Of a stretch of DNA of 18,724 bases, positions 6,655 through 14,233 are shown one piece after another. The position numbers and the translations under genes are program-made. Source of the stretch: Dehalococcoidia bacterium (GTDB lineage: Bacteria > Chloroflexota > Dehalococcoidia > Bin125); the NCBI GenBank assembly GCA_007571275.1, contig RKRS01000151.1, positions 1 through 18,724 of the forward strand. The letters run 5' to 3'. The number at the start of each line of letters is the position of its first letter. Positions within the stretch are counted from its first letter, which is position 1. Below the pieces are notes generated by a model that saw only the letters and a program-made list of their open reading frames with translations, was not told where the DNA came from and did not search any database.

Positions 6655-8424
6655 CTAGACCTGATGAATGCGCTGCATCGAGGGGATGCTGAGCACGTCG
6701 AACTCGATTCCGGTGAACTTGCTCGACCAGGCCCAGATGTCGCTGCGCGTGACGATCGGCGCGATCCACGGTTCGTTGTCGAGCAGTGTGTTGAACTCCT
6801 CCAGCAGCTCGTTGCGTCGCGCGTCGGATTCGGCCGTACCGAAGCTGTCGATCAACGCCTGGTAGTAGTCCGGCCCGTAGGCGCAGGAGTTGGGGATGCG
6901 CATCTGGAAGTTCATCACCGGCAGCGTCTGTGGATGCAAGGCGAAGAACGCGTAGGACGAGAGATACGACTCGTGCTTGGCGTTGAGGAAGCGGTCGCGC
7001 GCAACTGCCGGCTCGTAGAGCTGGATGTTGAGGTTGATCCCCGCCTCGGCTGCGCCAGACGCGATGACCTGCGCGATCTCGTTCGCCTCGCCGCCTGCAT
7101 GTCCCAGCTCGATCGTCAGTTCACCCGGACCGTAGCCAGCCTCTTCGAGCAGTCTGGCTGCCTCTTCAGGGTTGAAGTAATCGCGGTCGCGGGCGTCGTC
7201 ATAGCCCGGTGAGAACGGTGGCCAGAGGATGTTCTTGGGCAGCGCCAGACCTTCGAACGTCTCGTCGGCGATCCGCTGCCGGTCGATGCAACGGTACAGG
7301 GCCTGTCGCACCTTGGGATCATCGAATGCCGGATGTCCGCCGTTCTCGTTCGGAATCACCATGCCCAGCACCCAGATCGCGAGCGTCGGCGGAGCGACGA
7401 CGACGGTAAAGTCCGGGTCCGAGTTGAAGCGTTCGTAATCCGGTTTGGGCAAACGGTTGGTCAGGTCGATCTCGCCTGCGCCCAACGCCAATGACATCGC
7501 CGTGGCGTCGGGGAATTGGTACTGCTCAATCCCGTCGAGCAATGCCGGCTCATAGAAGTTCTCGAAGCGCTCGCCCGCCGCATACTGGTCAACCTGATAG
7601 CTGGATGCGTCGAACTTGAACGGCCCAGAGCCATTCAGTGAGATGTAGCCGTCCAGGTTGGGGATGTCGTCCACGTCGTGAATCTGGGCGTAGTTGAGCA
7701 CGTCGTAGACCAACGTGCCGCCCCAGGCCAGTTGCAGCTGCAAGGTCACCTCGTCGATCACGTCGACTGACGAGACGTACTTGGTCATGATCCCCTTGAC
7801 CTGGTTGTTGGCGACGCCCTCGTCGTCCATCGCTTCCAGGCTGCGCTTGACCTCGGTCGCGTTCAGCGGCTTGCCATTGTGGAACTCCAAACCGGGCCGC
7901 AGCTTGATCTGCAGCATGGTCTGGTCATCGTTCAGTTCCCAGCTCTCGGCCAGGTGCGGCTGTGGGTCGAGACCATCGGGCGAGTACTTGGTCAACGTGT
8001 CCCAGAAGGGGATGTACAGCGGAATGTGGGCCGAGGAAGACAGGTACGGCGCGCGATAAGTTGAGAGACCGATGTCGGAGCCGATCCGCAGCACGCCGCC
8101 GCGCCGTGCGTCGTCCGCAGGCGCCGCCACCGTCTGTTGCTGCTCTTGCTGTGCTTGCGCTTGCTGTTGCTGTTGTTGCTGCTGAGCCGGGGTCTGTTGT
8201 TGCGGTTGATCCTGATCTTGCTGGGCAGCCTGCTGTGCTTGCGCTTGCTGTTGCTGCTCCTGCTGCTGTTGTTGGGCGACTGCTTGTTGCTGCTCAACAT
8301 CGTCGCCACAACCGATCAACGCTAGTCCGGCGGCGCCGAGACCAGCTCGTCCACCGGCGTGAAGCAGTTTCCGACGACTCAGCTGCTGCTGTCGAATTCG
8401 CTTCCAGTAGTTCTTGTCGTTCAT
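6655..8424 (-). CDS. Family-5 extracellular substrate-binding lipoprotein (SBP-3)
   Basis: This 589-residue SBP opens cluster 1. Its signal has Arg17-Arg18 (LSRRKLLH) and lipobox LIGC with Cys39. Here Cys is followed by GDDVEQQQ instead of the five-Asp run of its paralogues. The linker (about 44-108) is the most Gln-rich of the clusters 1-2 set and includes a run of eight Gln near 81-88. The SBP_bac_5 domain starts at GGVLRIG (about 109), with HLAESWELNDDQT, LRPGLEFHNGKPLNATEV, NGGHPAFDDPKVRQALYRCI and IPNSCAYGPDYYQALIDSF. The start is ATG at 8424, preceded by GAGGAAG (8429-8435). A TTG 51 nt further upstream falls inside the -10 element and is rejected. It faces the dehydrogenase gene across a 184-nt region holding overlapping divergent promoters. 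Ligand unknown. Confidence 0.95.
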   Translation of the reverse strand: MNDKNYWKRIRQQQLSRRKLLHAGGRAGLGAAGLALIGCGDDVEQQQAVAQQQQQEQQQQAQAQQAAQQDQDQPQQQTPAQQQQQQQQAQAQQEQQQTVAAPADDARRGGVLRIGSDIGLSTYRAPYLSSSAHIPLYIPFWDTLTKYSPDGLDPQPHLAESWELNDDQTMLQIKLRPGLEFHNGKPLNATEVKRSLEAMDDEGVANNQVKGIMTKYVSSVDVIDEVTLQLQLAWGGTLVYDVLNYAQIHDVDDIPNLDGYISLNGSGPFKFDASSYQVDQYAAGERFENFYEPALLDGIEQYQFPDATAMSLALGAGEIDLTNRLPKPDYERFNSDPDFTVVVAPPTLAIWVLGMVIPNENGGHPAFDDPKVRQALYRCIDRQRIADETFEGLALPKNILWPPFSPGYDDARDRDYFNPEEAARLLEEAGYGPGELTIELGHAGGEANEIAQVIASGAAEAGINLNIQLYEPAVARDRFLNAKHESYLSSYAFFALHPQTLPVMNFQMRIPNSCAYGPDYYQALIDSFGTAESDARRNELLEEFNTLLDNEPWIAPIVTRSDIWAWSSKFTGIEFDVLSIPSMQRIHQV

Positions 8425-8474
8425 GGCGCTTCCTCGTGTCGTCAATTGCCGCGACCGCGCAACAGATTTCGGCA

Positions 8475-8503
8475 AGTATGGCGCAAGCGCTTCGTATTCT
8501 CAA
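8475..8503 (-). promoter_or_regulatory. Predicted promoter of SBP-3 and cluster 1
   Basis: Minus strand: -35 TTGAGA at 8498-8503 (5 of 6 consensus), 17-nt spacer, and -10 CATACT at 8475-8480. The -10 is 50 nt from the ATG, the same distance as for SBP-2 and SBP-5. The spacer centre contains the 8-bp palindrome AAGCGCTT. Its -35 shares bases with the -35 of the predicted plus-strand promoter. Confidence 0.6.
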
Positions 8504-8525
8504 GCATTTCATCCGTTCGTATGAT
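8497..8525 (+). promoter_or_regulatory. Possible promoter of the dehydrogenase gene
   Basis: Plus strand: TTCTCA (8497-8502, 4 of 6), 17-nt spacer, TATGAT (8520-8525, 5 of 6), with transcription starting near 8532 and a leader of about 77 nt. It overlaps the SBP-3 -35, so the two would compete for polymerase. It is weaker than the minus-strand promoters because no paralogous copy backs it. Confidence 0.4.
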
Positions 8526-8608
8526 CTCGGCTAATCTGATTGCGCGAAGTGACTGAATCGCGGAGCGGAAGCGACCGTCGCGCCTCCGCGCCATGAAGGG
8601 AGCATCCT

Positions 8609-9559
8609 GTGCGCGGTGTTGGCGTGATTGAGTTCGGTGGACCTGAAGCGCTGCAAGTGGTCGAGCTGCCCGAAGTCCATGCCGGGCCGGGAGAAGTCAG
8701 GCTGCGAGTCTACGCAGCCACGGTCAACCCGACCGACACGTTCATCCGCGGCGGCGCACGGGCTGACGCGTTGCGTGAGTCGGGACCGCCGCCTTACATC
8801 CCCGGTATGGACGCCGCTGGCGTGATTGACCAAATCGGCCCCGACACCGATACCGACTTGCAGGTCGGCGACGCGGTGATGGCGATGGTCATTCCCCGAG
8901 GCAGCCACGGCGCCTACCGCGAGAGCATCGTGCTCAAAGCCGACGCCGTCACCCGCGCTCCCGCCGGCGCGAGCTACGCCGAGGCGTCCACGCTGCCGAT
9001 GAATGCGCTGACCGCGCGTCAGTCGCTGGACCAGATGGGGCTCCAGCCCGGCCAGACCCTCGCCGTGACCGGCGCGGCCGGCTGCTATGGCGGATACATG
9101 GTCGAGCTGGGCAAGGCCGACGGGCTCACCGTGATTGGCGATGCTTCAGAGCAGGATATGCAGCTGGTCAAGCAGCTCGGCGCTGACATTGTCGTCCCGC
9201 GCGGTGATGACATCTCGGAGCAAATCCGTCAGGTGGCGCCCGGGGGTGTCGACGGTCTGGCCGACGGCGCCGTCCAGAATGAACTCGCGGTCGGCGCGAT
9301 CAAGGACGGCGGCCATTACGCCAGCGTGCGTGGCTGGCGCGGGCCCGACGGCGGCGAACGAGACATCAACTTCCACGTCACGATGGTCTTCACCTACGAC
9401 CGTCGCGCTGACCTGCTCGACACCCTGCGTCAGCAGGTCGAGGACGGCCAGGTCAGCCTACGAGTCAACTCCACCTACCCGGCCGAGCAAGCCTCCGAGA
9501 CCCACCGCCTGTTCAAACAAGGCGGCCATCGAGGCCGCTTCGTGATCACGTTTGACTAG
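8609..9559 (+). CDS. Zinc-free NADPH:quinone-oxidoreductase-like dehydrogenase (MDR superfamily)
   Basis: This is a 316-residue cytoplasmic medium-chain dehydrogenase/reductase. The N-terminal GroES-like domain covers about 1-125 (EVRLRVYAATVNPTD at 29-43, IPGMDAAGVI at 64-73, GDAV at 87-90). The Rossmann domain covers about 126-260, with the nucleotide-binding turn TGAAGCYGG at 154-162. The C-terminus is GGHRGRFVITFD. The Cys/His/Asp zinc ligands of alcohol dehydrogenases are missing, as in quinone oxidoreductase and enoyl-reductase-like members that reduce quinones or activated double bonds with NADPH. The coenzyme turn has Cys-Tyr where relatives have Gly-Val, a small departure. The start is GTG with AAGGGAG at 8596-8602, 6 nt upstream. 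It is a lone plus-strand gene between two transporter clusters and converges on dppC2 with a 19-nt gap. Its substrate and any link to transport are unknown. Confidence 0.93.
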   Translation: MRGVGVIEFGGPEALQVVELPEVHAGPGEVRLRVYAATVNPTDTFIRGGARADALRESGPPPYIPGMDAAGVIDQIGPDTDTDLQVGDAVMAMVIPRGSHGAYRESIVLKADAVTRAPAGASYAEASTLPMNALTARQSLDQMGLQPGQTLAVTGAAGCYGGYMVELGKADGLTVIGDASEQDMQLVKQLGADIVVPRGDDISEQIRQVAPGGVDGLADGAVQNELAVGAIKDGGHYASVRGWRGPDGGERDINFHVTMVFTYDRRADLLDTLRQQVEDGQVSLRVNSTYPAEQASETHRLFKQGGHRGRFVITFD

Positions 9560-9578
9560 CGCTGACTAGGCAGTCCGT

Positions 9579-10478
9579 CTACTGATGCCGTCGGTGCGGA
9601 TCGATCGCCTTCACCACTGCGTCGGCAAGGAAGTTGAGCGAGAGCACCAGCAGAGCCAGGCCGATCGTCGGGAAGATCACCCACCACCAGACCCCTGAGG
9701 TGAGCCAGCGTCGGCCTTCCGAGAGCACGATGCCCAGCGTCGGCGTGGGTGGCGACGCTCCGAGTCCGAGGAAGCTCAGCGTCGCTTCGATGATCACCGC
9801 GAATGCCATCGCCAGCGCGCCCTGCACGAGCAAGGGCGGCAACGTGTTCGATGCGATGTGGCGGAAGATAATTCTCGCTGGCGGCGCGCCCAGCGCACGA
9901 GCCGCCAGGACATAGTCACGCTCCTTTTCCGCCAACATCTGGGCTCGCGCCAGCCGCGCGAAGTAAGGAACTTGCGCGATCCCCAACGCGAGGGCGACCT
10001 GTTGGGTTCCCGTGCCCAGAATTGCCAGCACCGCGATCCCGAGCAGCAGGATTGGGAAGGCGAGCAACGTATCGACGAACCGCATCAGGATGGTCTCGGT
10101 CCAGCCGCCCGCATAACCGGCAAAGAAACCGAACAGCGTGCCCAGCGCTCCGCCACCAAGCACCGCAGCGCCGGATACCCAGAGCGAAATTCGCAATCCG
10201 AAGAGCACGCGGCTGAAGACGTCTCGACTCAGATTGTCGGTCCCGAACCAATGCTGCCAAGATGGACCGATCAGATGAGAACCACGAACCTGCTCTGCCT
10301 CGCCGTACGGCGCAATCACGTCGGCGAAGACCGCGACAACGACGAGTAACAGCAATATTCCCAGTCCGATCGCTCCCTGCCAGTTCGCGACCGTTCGGTA
10401 CATAGTGTCGACCGCGAGCGACTCGTCCCGCAGTCGTCGGAGCGTGGATTGCTGGACGGGTGCAGCATATTCGGACAC
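9579..10478 (-). CDS. dppC: DppC-type ABC permease (cluster 2, dppC2)
   Basis: This 299-residue channel subunit pairs with dppB2 and is a close paralogue of dppC1. It shares the FGTDNLSRDVFSRVLFG segment, the EAA loop (DYVLAARALGAPPARIIFRH ... NTLPPL), SFLGLGASPPTPTLGI and the DPHRRH ending. The GTG at 10478 is chosen over upstream in-frame codons. It has a strong GGAGGGGAG (10486-10494) 7 nt away, leaves a 4-nt gap after the dppB2 stop, and gives an N-terminus (VSEYAAPVQQ) that lines up with dppC1 (SQYAPPLQRS). An ATG further upstream at 10532 would overlap dppB2 by 50 nt and has no such support. Substrate unknown; the symbol is family-level. Confidence 0.95.
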   Translation of the reverse strand: MSEYAAPVQQSTLRRLRDESLAVDTMYRTVANWQGAIGLGILLLLVVVAVFADVIAPYGEAEQVRGSHLIGPSWQHWFGTDNLSRDVFSRVLFGLRISLWVSGAAVLGGGALGTLFGFFAGYAGGWTETILMRFVDTLLAFPILLLGIAVLAILGTGTQQVALALGIAQVPYFARLARAQMLAEKERDYVLAARALGAPPARIIFRHIASNTLPPLLVQGALAMAFAVIIEATLSFLGLGASPPTPTLGIVLSEGRRWLTSGVWWWVIFPTIGLALLVLSLNFLADAVVKAIDPHRRHQ

Positions 10479-10482
10479 TGTG

Positions 10483-11436
10483 TCACTCCCCTCCACCGAC
10501 GCGGATGCGCGGATCGAGGAAGCCGTATGCAATGTCCGCCGCCGTGTTGGCGGCGATGAAGATCAGGACAAGAATCGCCAGCATGGCCTGAACTAGCAGG
10601 TAGTCTCGGCCGGTGATGCCATCCACCATCAGTAAGCCGAAACCAGGGCGGGTGAACACGATCTCTACCACGATCGCGCCGGCCATCACGGTGCCCACCT
10701 GGAGCGCCACGATGGTAACGACCGGAATCATCGCGTTGCGGAGTGCGTGGCGCATGACCACGATTCGTTCGGCCAGACCCTTGGCTCGGGCCGTGCGGAT
10801 GTAGTCCTGCGCCAGCACTTCGGACACCGAAGCGCGGATGAAGCGAGCCAGAATCGCACCGATGATCGCGCCAAGCGACATTGCCGGCAGTGCCAAACGG
10901 TGAATCGCCGCAATAGGATCATCGGTAATCGACACCCGCCCCGACACCGGGAACCAGCCGAGCTCAACCGCGAACACCCAGAGCAGGATGATTCCGAGCA
11001 CGAAGTTTGGGATGCCCAGGGTAAAGAGATTGAACACGCTCGCGAGAAAGTCGGGCGCCTTGCCCGCCCAGATCGCCGCCGAGATCCCCAGAGGAATGCC
11101 GACGATCAGGGCGAACACGTATGCCGCCACAGCGAGTTCAAACGTTGGTGGGAATGATTGCCTAATCAGATCTTCAACAGGTACGCGCTTGGTGAACGAC
11201 TTACCGAAATCGAACTGGAACACGCCGCCGATCCAGCTTGTGTACTGGGTGAGGAGCGGCCGATTCAGCCCCAGGCTTTCGCGAATCTCCTCAACCTGTT
11301 CCGGCGTTGCGTCTACCCCGGCAACCTGGACTGCCGGGTCGCCCGGGATCAGGCGGATAATCAGGAAGATCACGATGCTCGCCAGAAAGACGACGAACAG
11401 CGCTTCGATGGCACGGCGAAACAGGTAGCGCCCCAC
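10483..11436 (-). CDS. dppB: DppB-type ABC permease (cluster 2, dppB2)
   Basis: This 317-residue partner of dppC2 is plainly paralogous to dppB1 over its whole length. It has MGRYLFRR at the start, RLIPGDPAVQ after helix 1, FGKSFTKRVPV, NFVLGIILLWVFAVELGWFP, an EAA loop at about 211-238 (DYIRTARAKGL ... HALRNAMIPV) and GFLDPRIR at the end. Six membrane helices are expected. It starts with GTG in the same TGAGC-GTG context as dppB1, but its Shine-Dalgarno is weak (GAGAG about 13 nt away). SBP-4 ends 89 nt upstream with no clear promoter between, so the two are probably co-transcribed. Its last codons supply the ribosome binding site of dppC2. Substrate unknown; the symbol is family-level. Confidence 0.96.
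   Translation of the reverse strand: MGRYLFRRAIEALFVVFLASIVIFLIIRLIPGDPAVQVAGVDATPEQVEEIRESLGLNRPLLTQYTSWIGGVFQFDFGKSFTKRVPVEDLIRQSFPPTFELAVAAYVFALIVGIPLGISAAIWAGKAPDFLASVFNLFTLGIPNFVLGIILLWVFAVELGWFPVSGRVSITDDPIAAIHRLALPAMSLGAIIGAILARFIRASVSEVLAQDYIRTARAKGLAERIVVMRHALRNAMIPVVTIVALQVGTVMAGAIVVEIVFTRPGFGLLMVDGITGRDYLLVQAMLAILVLIFIAANTAADIAYGFLDPRIRVGGGE
10486..10494 (-). promoter_or_regulatory. Ribosome binding site of dppC2 inside the end of dppB2
   Basis: Minus-strand GGAGGGGAG is formed by the last Gly-Gly-Glu codons of dppB2 just before its TGA. It lies 7 nt upstream of the GTG at 10476-10478 and sets that start. The arrangement implies coupled translation of the two permeases. Confidence 0.75.
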
Positions 11437-11525
11437 GCTCAGTCGTCGCTCTCACATAGCGGGCACGGCGGGCGAACTTGGCAGTGGCCGCGCGCGCGAT
11501 AGCAGTCTGCGAAAGTCAGGCAGTA

Positions 11526-13259
11526 CTAAGCGGAGTCGTCGATCCAGAAGTCCTGCCATCGCTGTTGGCCTGTCGCGTTTTCGCTAAAGCCCTGGATGCG
11601 CTTGTTCCAGGCGAACAGGAAGTTAGCCGTGGCAACCGGTGTTACCCACTGCTCATTGTCCCAGAGCGTGTTGAAGCGCTCGTTCGCCGCTGCGCGGTCT
11701 GCATCGTTTTCGGCATCCTTCCACGCTTGGATCGTCGCTTGGTATTCTTCCGAGTCATAGGCGCATGCGTTGACCGGTGTACGCATCTGGTAGTTGATGA
11801 TCGGCAGGGTCGGCGGATGCAGCTGGAAGAACCCGAAGTGTGAGCAGTAGCCATCCGTGTGGGTACCGCCGAGGAACCGCTCAACCCAAATGTTGAACTC
11901 GAGCCGGTCGACTTCGTAGTTGATTCCAGCCACCGCGGCGTCTTGCTGGACCAACTCCAGAATCTCCTGTTGGGGTCCGCCAAAGGTCGCAATCTTGAGC
12001 GTCGGTGTGCCTTCGGGACCGTAGCCGGCCTTCGTCACGAGTTCTCGCGCCTCTTCCAGGTCAAAGTACTCGTAGTCGCGGGCTGGATCGTAGGCAGGGT
12101 TGTGCGGCGCCCACAGCACATTTCTGGTCGTAGCCAGGCCGGCGAAGAGTTCCTCCACGATCCTCTCGCGATCGATGACTCGCTGCATCGCCTGACGCAA
12201 AATCGGGTTATCAAAGTGGTCGCTGCCACCGTCATCGGTCTTCGAGACCATGCCGATCACGAAGATGCTGTCTACTGGTCCACCGAGCTGTAGCTCAATG
12301 TCAGGATTGGCATCGAACTGATCGTGCAGCGGATGAGGCAACACGTTGGTGAAATCGACCTCGCCCGCCTCCAGCGCCAGCGCCATCGCGCTTTCGTCGG
12401 GGAAGGTGAAGCACTCGATCGCATCGAGATGGGCCGGCTCATGGAAGTTCTCAAACCGTTCCATCCGGTGATACTCGTCTACTCGGTATGAGTCGCGGTC
12501 GAACTTGAATGGTCCGCTGCCGTTGATCCGTTGGTAGCCGTCCAACTCGGGAAGGTTGTCGACATCCGCGATGTTCGCGTATTCGAAGACATCGAAGATG
12601 TAGGTGCCTCTCCAGGCAAGATTGAAGGTCAGCGTGGTTTTGTCCACCACTTCAATATTGTCGATGTACTGGCGAATCACACCGGCCACCTGACTGGCGG
12701 GAGCGCCTTCAGCGATGTTGGCCTCAAAGCTGCGTTTAACTTCGTTCGCGGTCAGCGGTTTGCCGTCGTGGAACTCAAGATCTGGTCGCAGCTTTACTTG
12801 CAGCGCACTCTGATCGTTGTTGAATTCCCAGCTCTCAGCCAAACGGGGCTGTGGATCGAGGCTGTCGCTGTACCTGGTCAAGCCCTCCAGCATGGGATGG
12901 TATAGAGGGAATGCCTCGCCCCATGCCCCGAATGGAAAGGCTGCCTGGTGCTCAGCCAATGCTCGACCAGTGCCCACGCGCATGACGCCGCCCTGCTTGG
13001 GACCGGCCTGCTGCTGTTGCGCCTGGGCGACGGCTGCCTGCTGCTGTTGTGCGGGGGCCGGTTGCTGTTGTTGCCCCTGCTGGGGCTGGGCTTGCGCGGC
13101 GGCTGGCGCTGCTTGCTGCTGACCGTCGTCGTCATCGTCGCCGCAGCCGACCAAGGCGAGACCAGCTGCGCCAACTCCGGCGCGGGCGGTCGCCTGCAGC
13201 AGGCGGCGCCTCGAAAGCGCGCGCTGCCGGATCTGTCGCCAATTGTTTCGGTTGCTCAT
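11526..13259 (-). CDS. Family-5 extracellular substrate-binding lipoprotein (SBP-4)
   Basis: This 577-residue receptor opens cluster 2. It has a Tat-type signal (LSRRRLLQ, Arg17-Arg18), lipobox LVGC with Cys39 and GDDDDDG. A Gln/Ala/Pro linker follows to about residue 90, then the SBP_bac_5 domain from GGVMRVG. Familiar segments are RLAESWEFNNDQS, LRPDLEFHDGKPLTANEV, DNPILRQAMQRVIDRERIVEE and TPVNACAYDSEEYQ, the last being its version of the NSCAY motif. Three in-frame ATGs are close together at 13277, 13265 and 13259. The last is chosen because AGGAAGAG (13266-13273) sits 6 nt before it and the N-terminus then matches the paralogues residue for residue to Cys39. It has its own promoter and precedes dppB2-dppC2. 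It is the most divergent SBP of clusters 1 and 2. Ligand unknown. Confidence 0.95.
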   Translation of the reverse strand: MSNRNNWRQIRQRALSRRRLLQATARAGVGAAGLALVGCGDDDDDGQQQAAPAAAQAQPQQGQQQQPAPAQQQQAAVAQAQQQQAGPKQGGVMRVGTGRALAEHQAAFPFGAWGEAFPLYHPMLEGLTRYSDSLDPQPRLAESWEFNNDQSALQVKLRPDLEFHDGKPLTANEVKRSFEANIAEGAPASQVAGVIRQYIDNIEVVDKTTLTFNLAWRGTYIFDVFEYANIADVDNLPELDGYQRINGSGPFKFDRDSYRVDEYHRMERFENFHEPAHLDAIECFTFPDESAMALALEAGEVDFTNVLPHPLHDQFDANPDIELQLGGPVDSIFVIGMVSKTDDGGSDHFDNPILRQAMQRVIDRERIVEELFAGLATTRNVLWAPHNPAYDPARDYEYFDLEEARELVTKAGYGPEGTPTLKIATFGGPQQEILELVQQDAAVAGINYEVDRLEFNIWVERFLGGTHTDGYCSHFGFFQLHPPTLPIINYQMRTPVNACAYDSEEYQATIQAWKDAENDADRAAANERFNTLWDNEQWVTPVATANFLFAWNKRIQGFSENATGQQRWQDFWIDDSA

Positions 13260-13306
13260 AACCATCTCTTCCTGCAATCCCCGTGGTCTGATACAAGGAC
13301 TGCCGA

Positions 13307-13335
13307 ATTATGCCTAGCTCCATCGACGATTGCAA
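13307..13335 (-). promoter_or_regulatory. Predicted promoter of SBP-4 and cluster 2
   Basis: Minus strand: -35 TTGCAA at 13330-13335, 17-nt spacer, and -10 CATAAT at 13307-13312 (5 of 6 consensus) preceded by GG, placed 47 nt before the ATG. This is the best -10 of the four related promoters. It lies in the 83-nt gap after dppC3, so SBP-4 need not depend on cluster 3 transcription. Confidence 0.6.
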
Positions 13336-13342
13336 CCGCCGC

Positions 13343-14233
13343 TCAGCGGACGTTGCGGAGGCGGGGGTCGAGTGCGTCTCGCAGCCAGTCGCCCATCAGA
13401 TTCCCGGTCAGCGAGATGATCAACAGTGTCAGTCCTGGCAGCCAGATTGGCCACCAGGCGACGTTCATTGTGTCGCGGCCTTCGGAGATCATGCGTCCCC
13501 ATGAGGACGTACCCGGCGGCACGCCGACGCTGAGGAAGCTCAGCGCGGCCTCGGCCAGGACCACGAGCGCGACCTCCAGGGTCATGATGATCACGATCGT
13601 GTTGAGCACATTGGGCAAGAGGTGCTTGCGCATGATCCACCAGGGTCCCGCCCCCACCGAGCGTGAGGCCGTGACGAAGTCGCGCTCTCTCAACGAGAGC
13701 ACATCCGCCCGCACCAGCCGCGAATACGAGGGCCACGTCCAGATCAGCAGGATGACGATCACATTGGTCAGGCTGGGACCGACCAGGCTCGCCATGAGCA
13801 CCGCGAAGAGGATCGCCGGCAGCGCCAGCTGCACGTCGACAATGCGCATCAGGATTTGGCCAGTCATCCCGCCGGCCCAGCCGGAGACCAATCCGATCAG
13901 CGTCCCGAACAGCGCCGCGCCGGGAACCACAATCGCAACGACGATCAGCGAGACTCGCGCCCCGTGCAGCAATCGGCTGTAGATGTCCCGCCCCAGCTCG
14001 TCCGTGCCCAACGGATGAGCCCAGGTCCCGCCGTCGAAGACCGGTGGCGAGAGGCGCGCGGCCAGGTCAATGAACTCCGGGTCGTGCGTCTGCAGCACGT
14101 CTGCGAGCAGGCCGGAGACAATCACGACCAGCGCGATCAGCACAGGAACGGACAGCCCCAGCCAGCGCTGCCAGCGAATCTGTCGCCGCCTGCGCAGCTG
14201 TAATTCGAGCGTCGCTGTGGTGCTCTGCGCCAT
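13343..14233 (-). CDS. dppC: DppC-type ABC permease (cluster 3, dppC3)
   Basis: This 296-residue channel subunit pairs with dppB3. An Arg-rich cytoplasmic N-terminus (about 12-24) precedes the first helix (about 26-46). HPLGTDELGRDIYSRLLHG lies at about 73-91, then the permease domain with helices near 97-120, 134-152, 155-172, 212-235 and 262-282. The EAA loop is at about 185-212 (DFVTASRSVGAGPWWIMRKH ... NVLNTI). It ends ALDPRLRNVR, like dppC4 and unlike dppC1 and dppC2. The EAA loop lacks the usual Leu-Pro after Asn (NVLNTI in place of NALPPL), a modest departure. Its ATG overlaps the dppB3 stop by one base (TGATG), with GGGAG upstream, so translation is coupled. Substrate unknown; the symbol is family-level. 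Confidence 0.95.
   Translation of the reverse strand: MAQSTTATLELQLRRRRQIRWQRWLGLSVPVLIALVVIVSGLLADVLQTHDPEFIDLAARLSPPVFDGGTWAHPLGTDELGRDIYSRLLHGARVSLIVVAIVVPGAALFGTLIGLVSGWAGGMTGQILMRIVDVQLALPAILFAVLMASLVGPSLTNVIVILLIWTWPSYSRLVRADVLSLRERDFVTASRSVGAGPWWIMRKHLLPNVLNTIVIIMTLEVALVVLAEAALSFLSVGVPPGTSSWGRMISEGRDTMNVAWWPIWLPGLTLLIISLTGNLMGDWLRDALDPRLRNVR

Noticed and set aside
8130..8300. Repeated CTG/TTG triplets resembling a tandem repeat or CRISPR-like array
   Set aside because: They are Gln and Ala codons of the SBP-3 linker in frame, with no spacer-repeat pattern. The same holds for the other four linkers.
8425..8475. Upstream TTG start for SBP-3 adding 17 residues
   Set aside because: The TTG lies inside the predicted -10 element and would break the fixed Arg17-Arg18/Cys39 spacing seen in all five paralogues.
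9560..9578. Terminator between the dehydrogenase and dppC2
   Set aside because: Only a 4-bp CTAG/CTAG stem and no T-run; too weak to call.
10479..10532. Longer dppC2 starting at the ATG at 10532
   Set aside because: It would overlap dppB2 by 50 nt, has no better ribosome binding site, and adds residues absent from dppC1.
12948..13982. 344-codon open frame on the plus strand
   Set aside because: It is antisense to the SBP-4 linker and dppC3. The Leu/Cys-rich translation is the complement of Gln and Ala codons.
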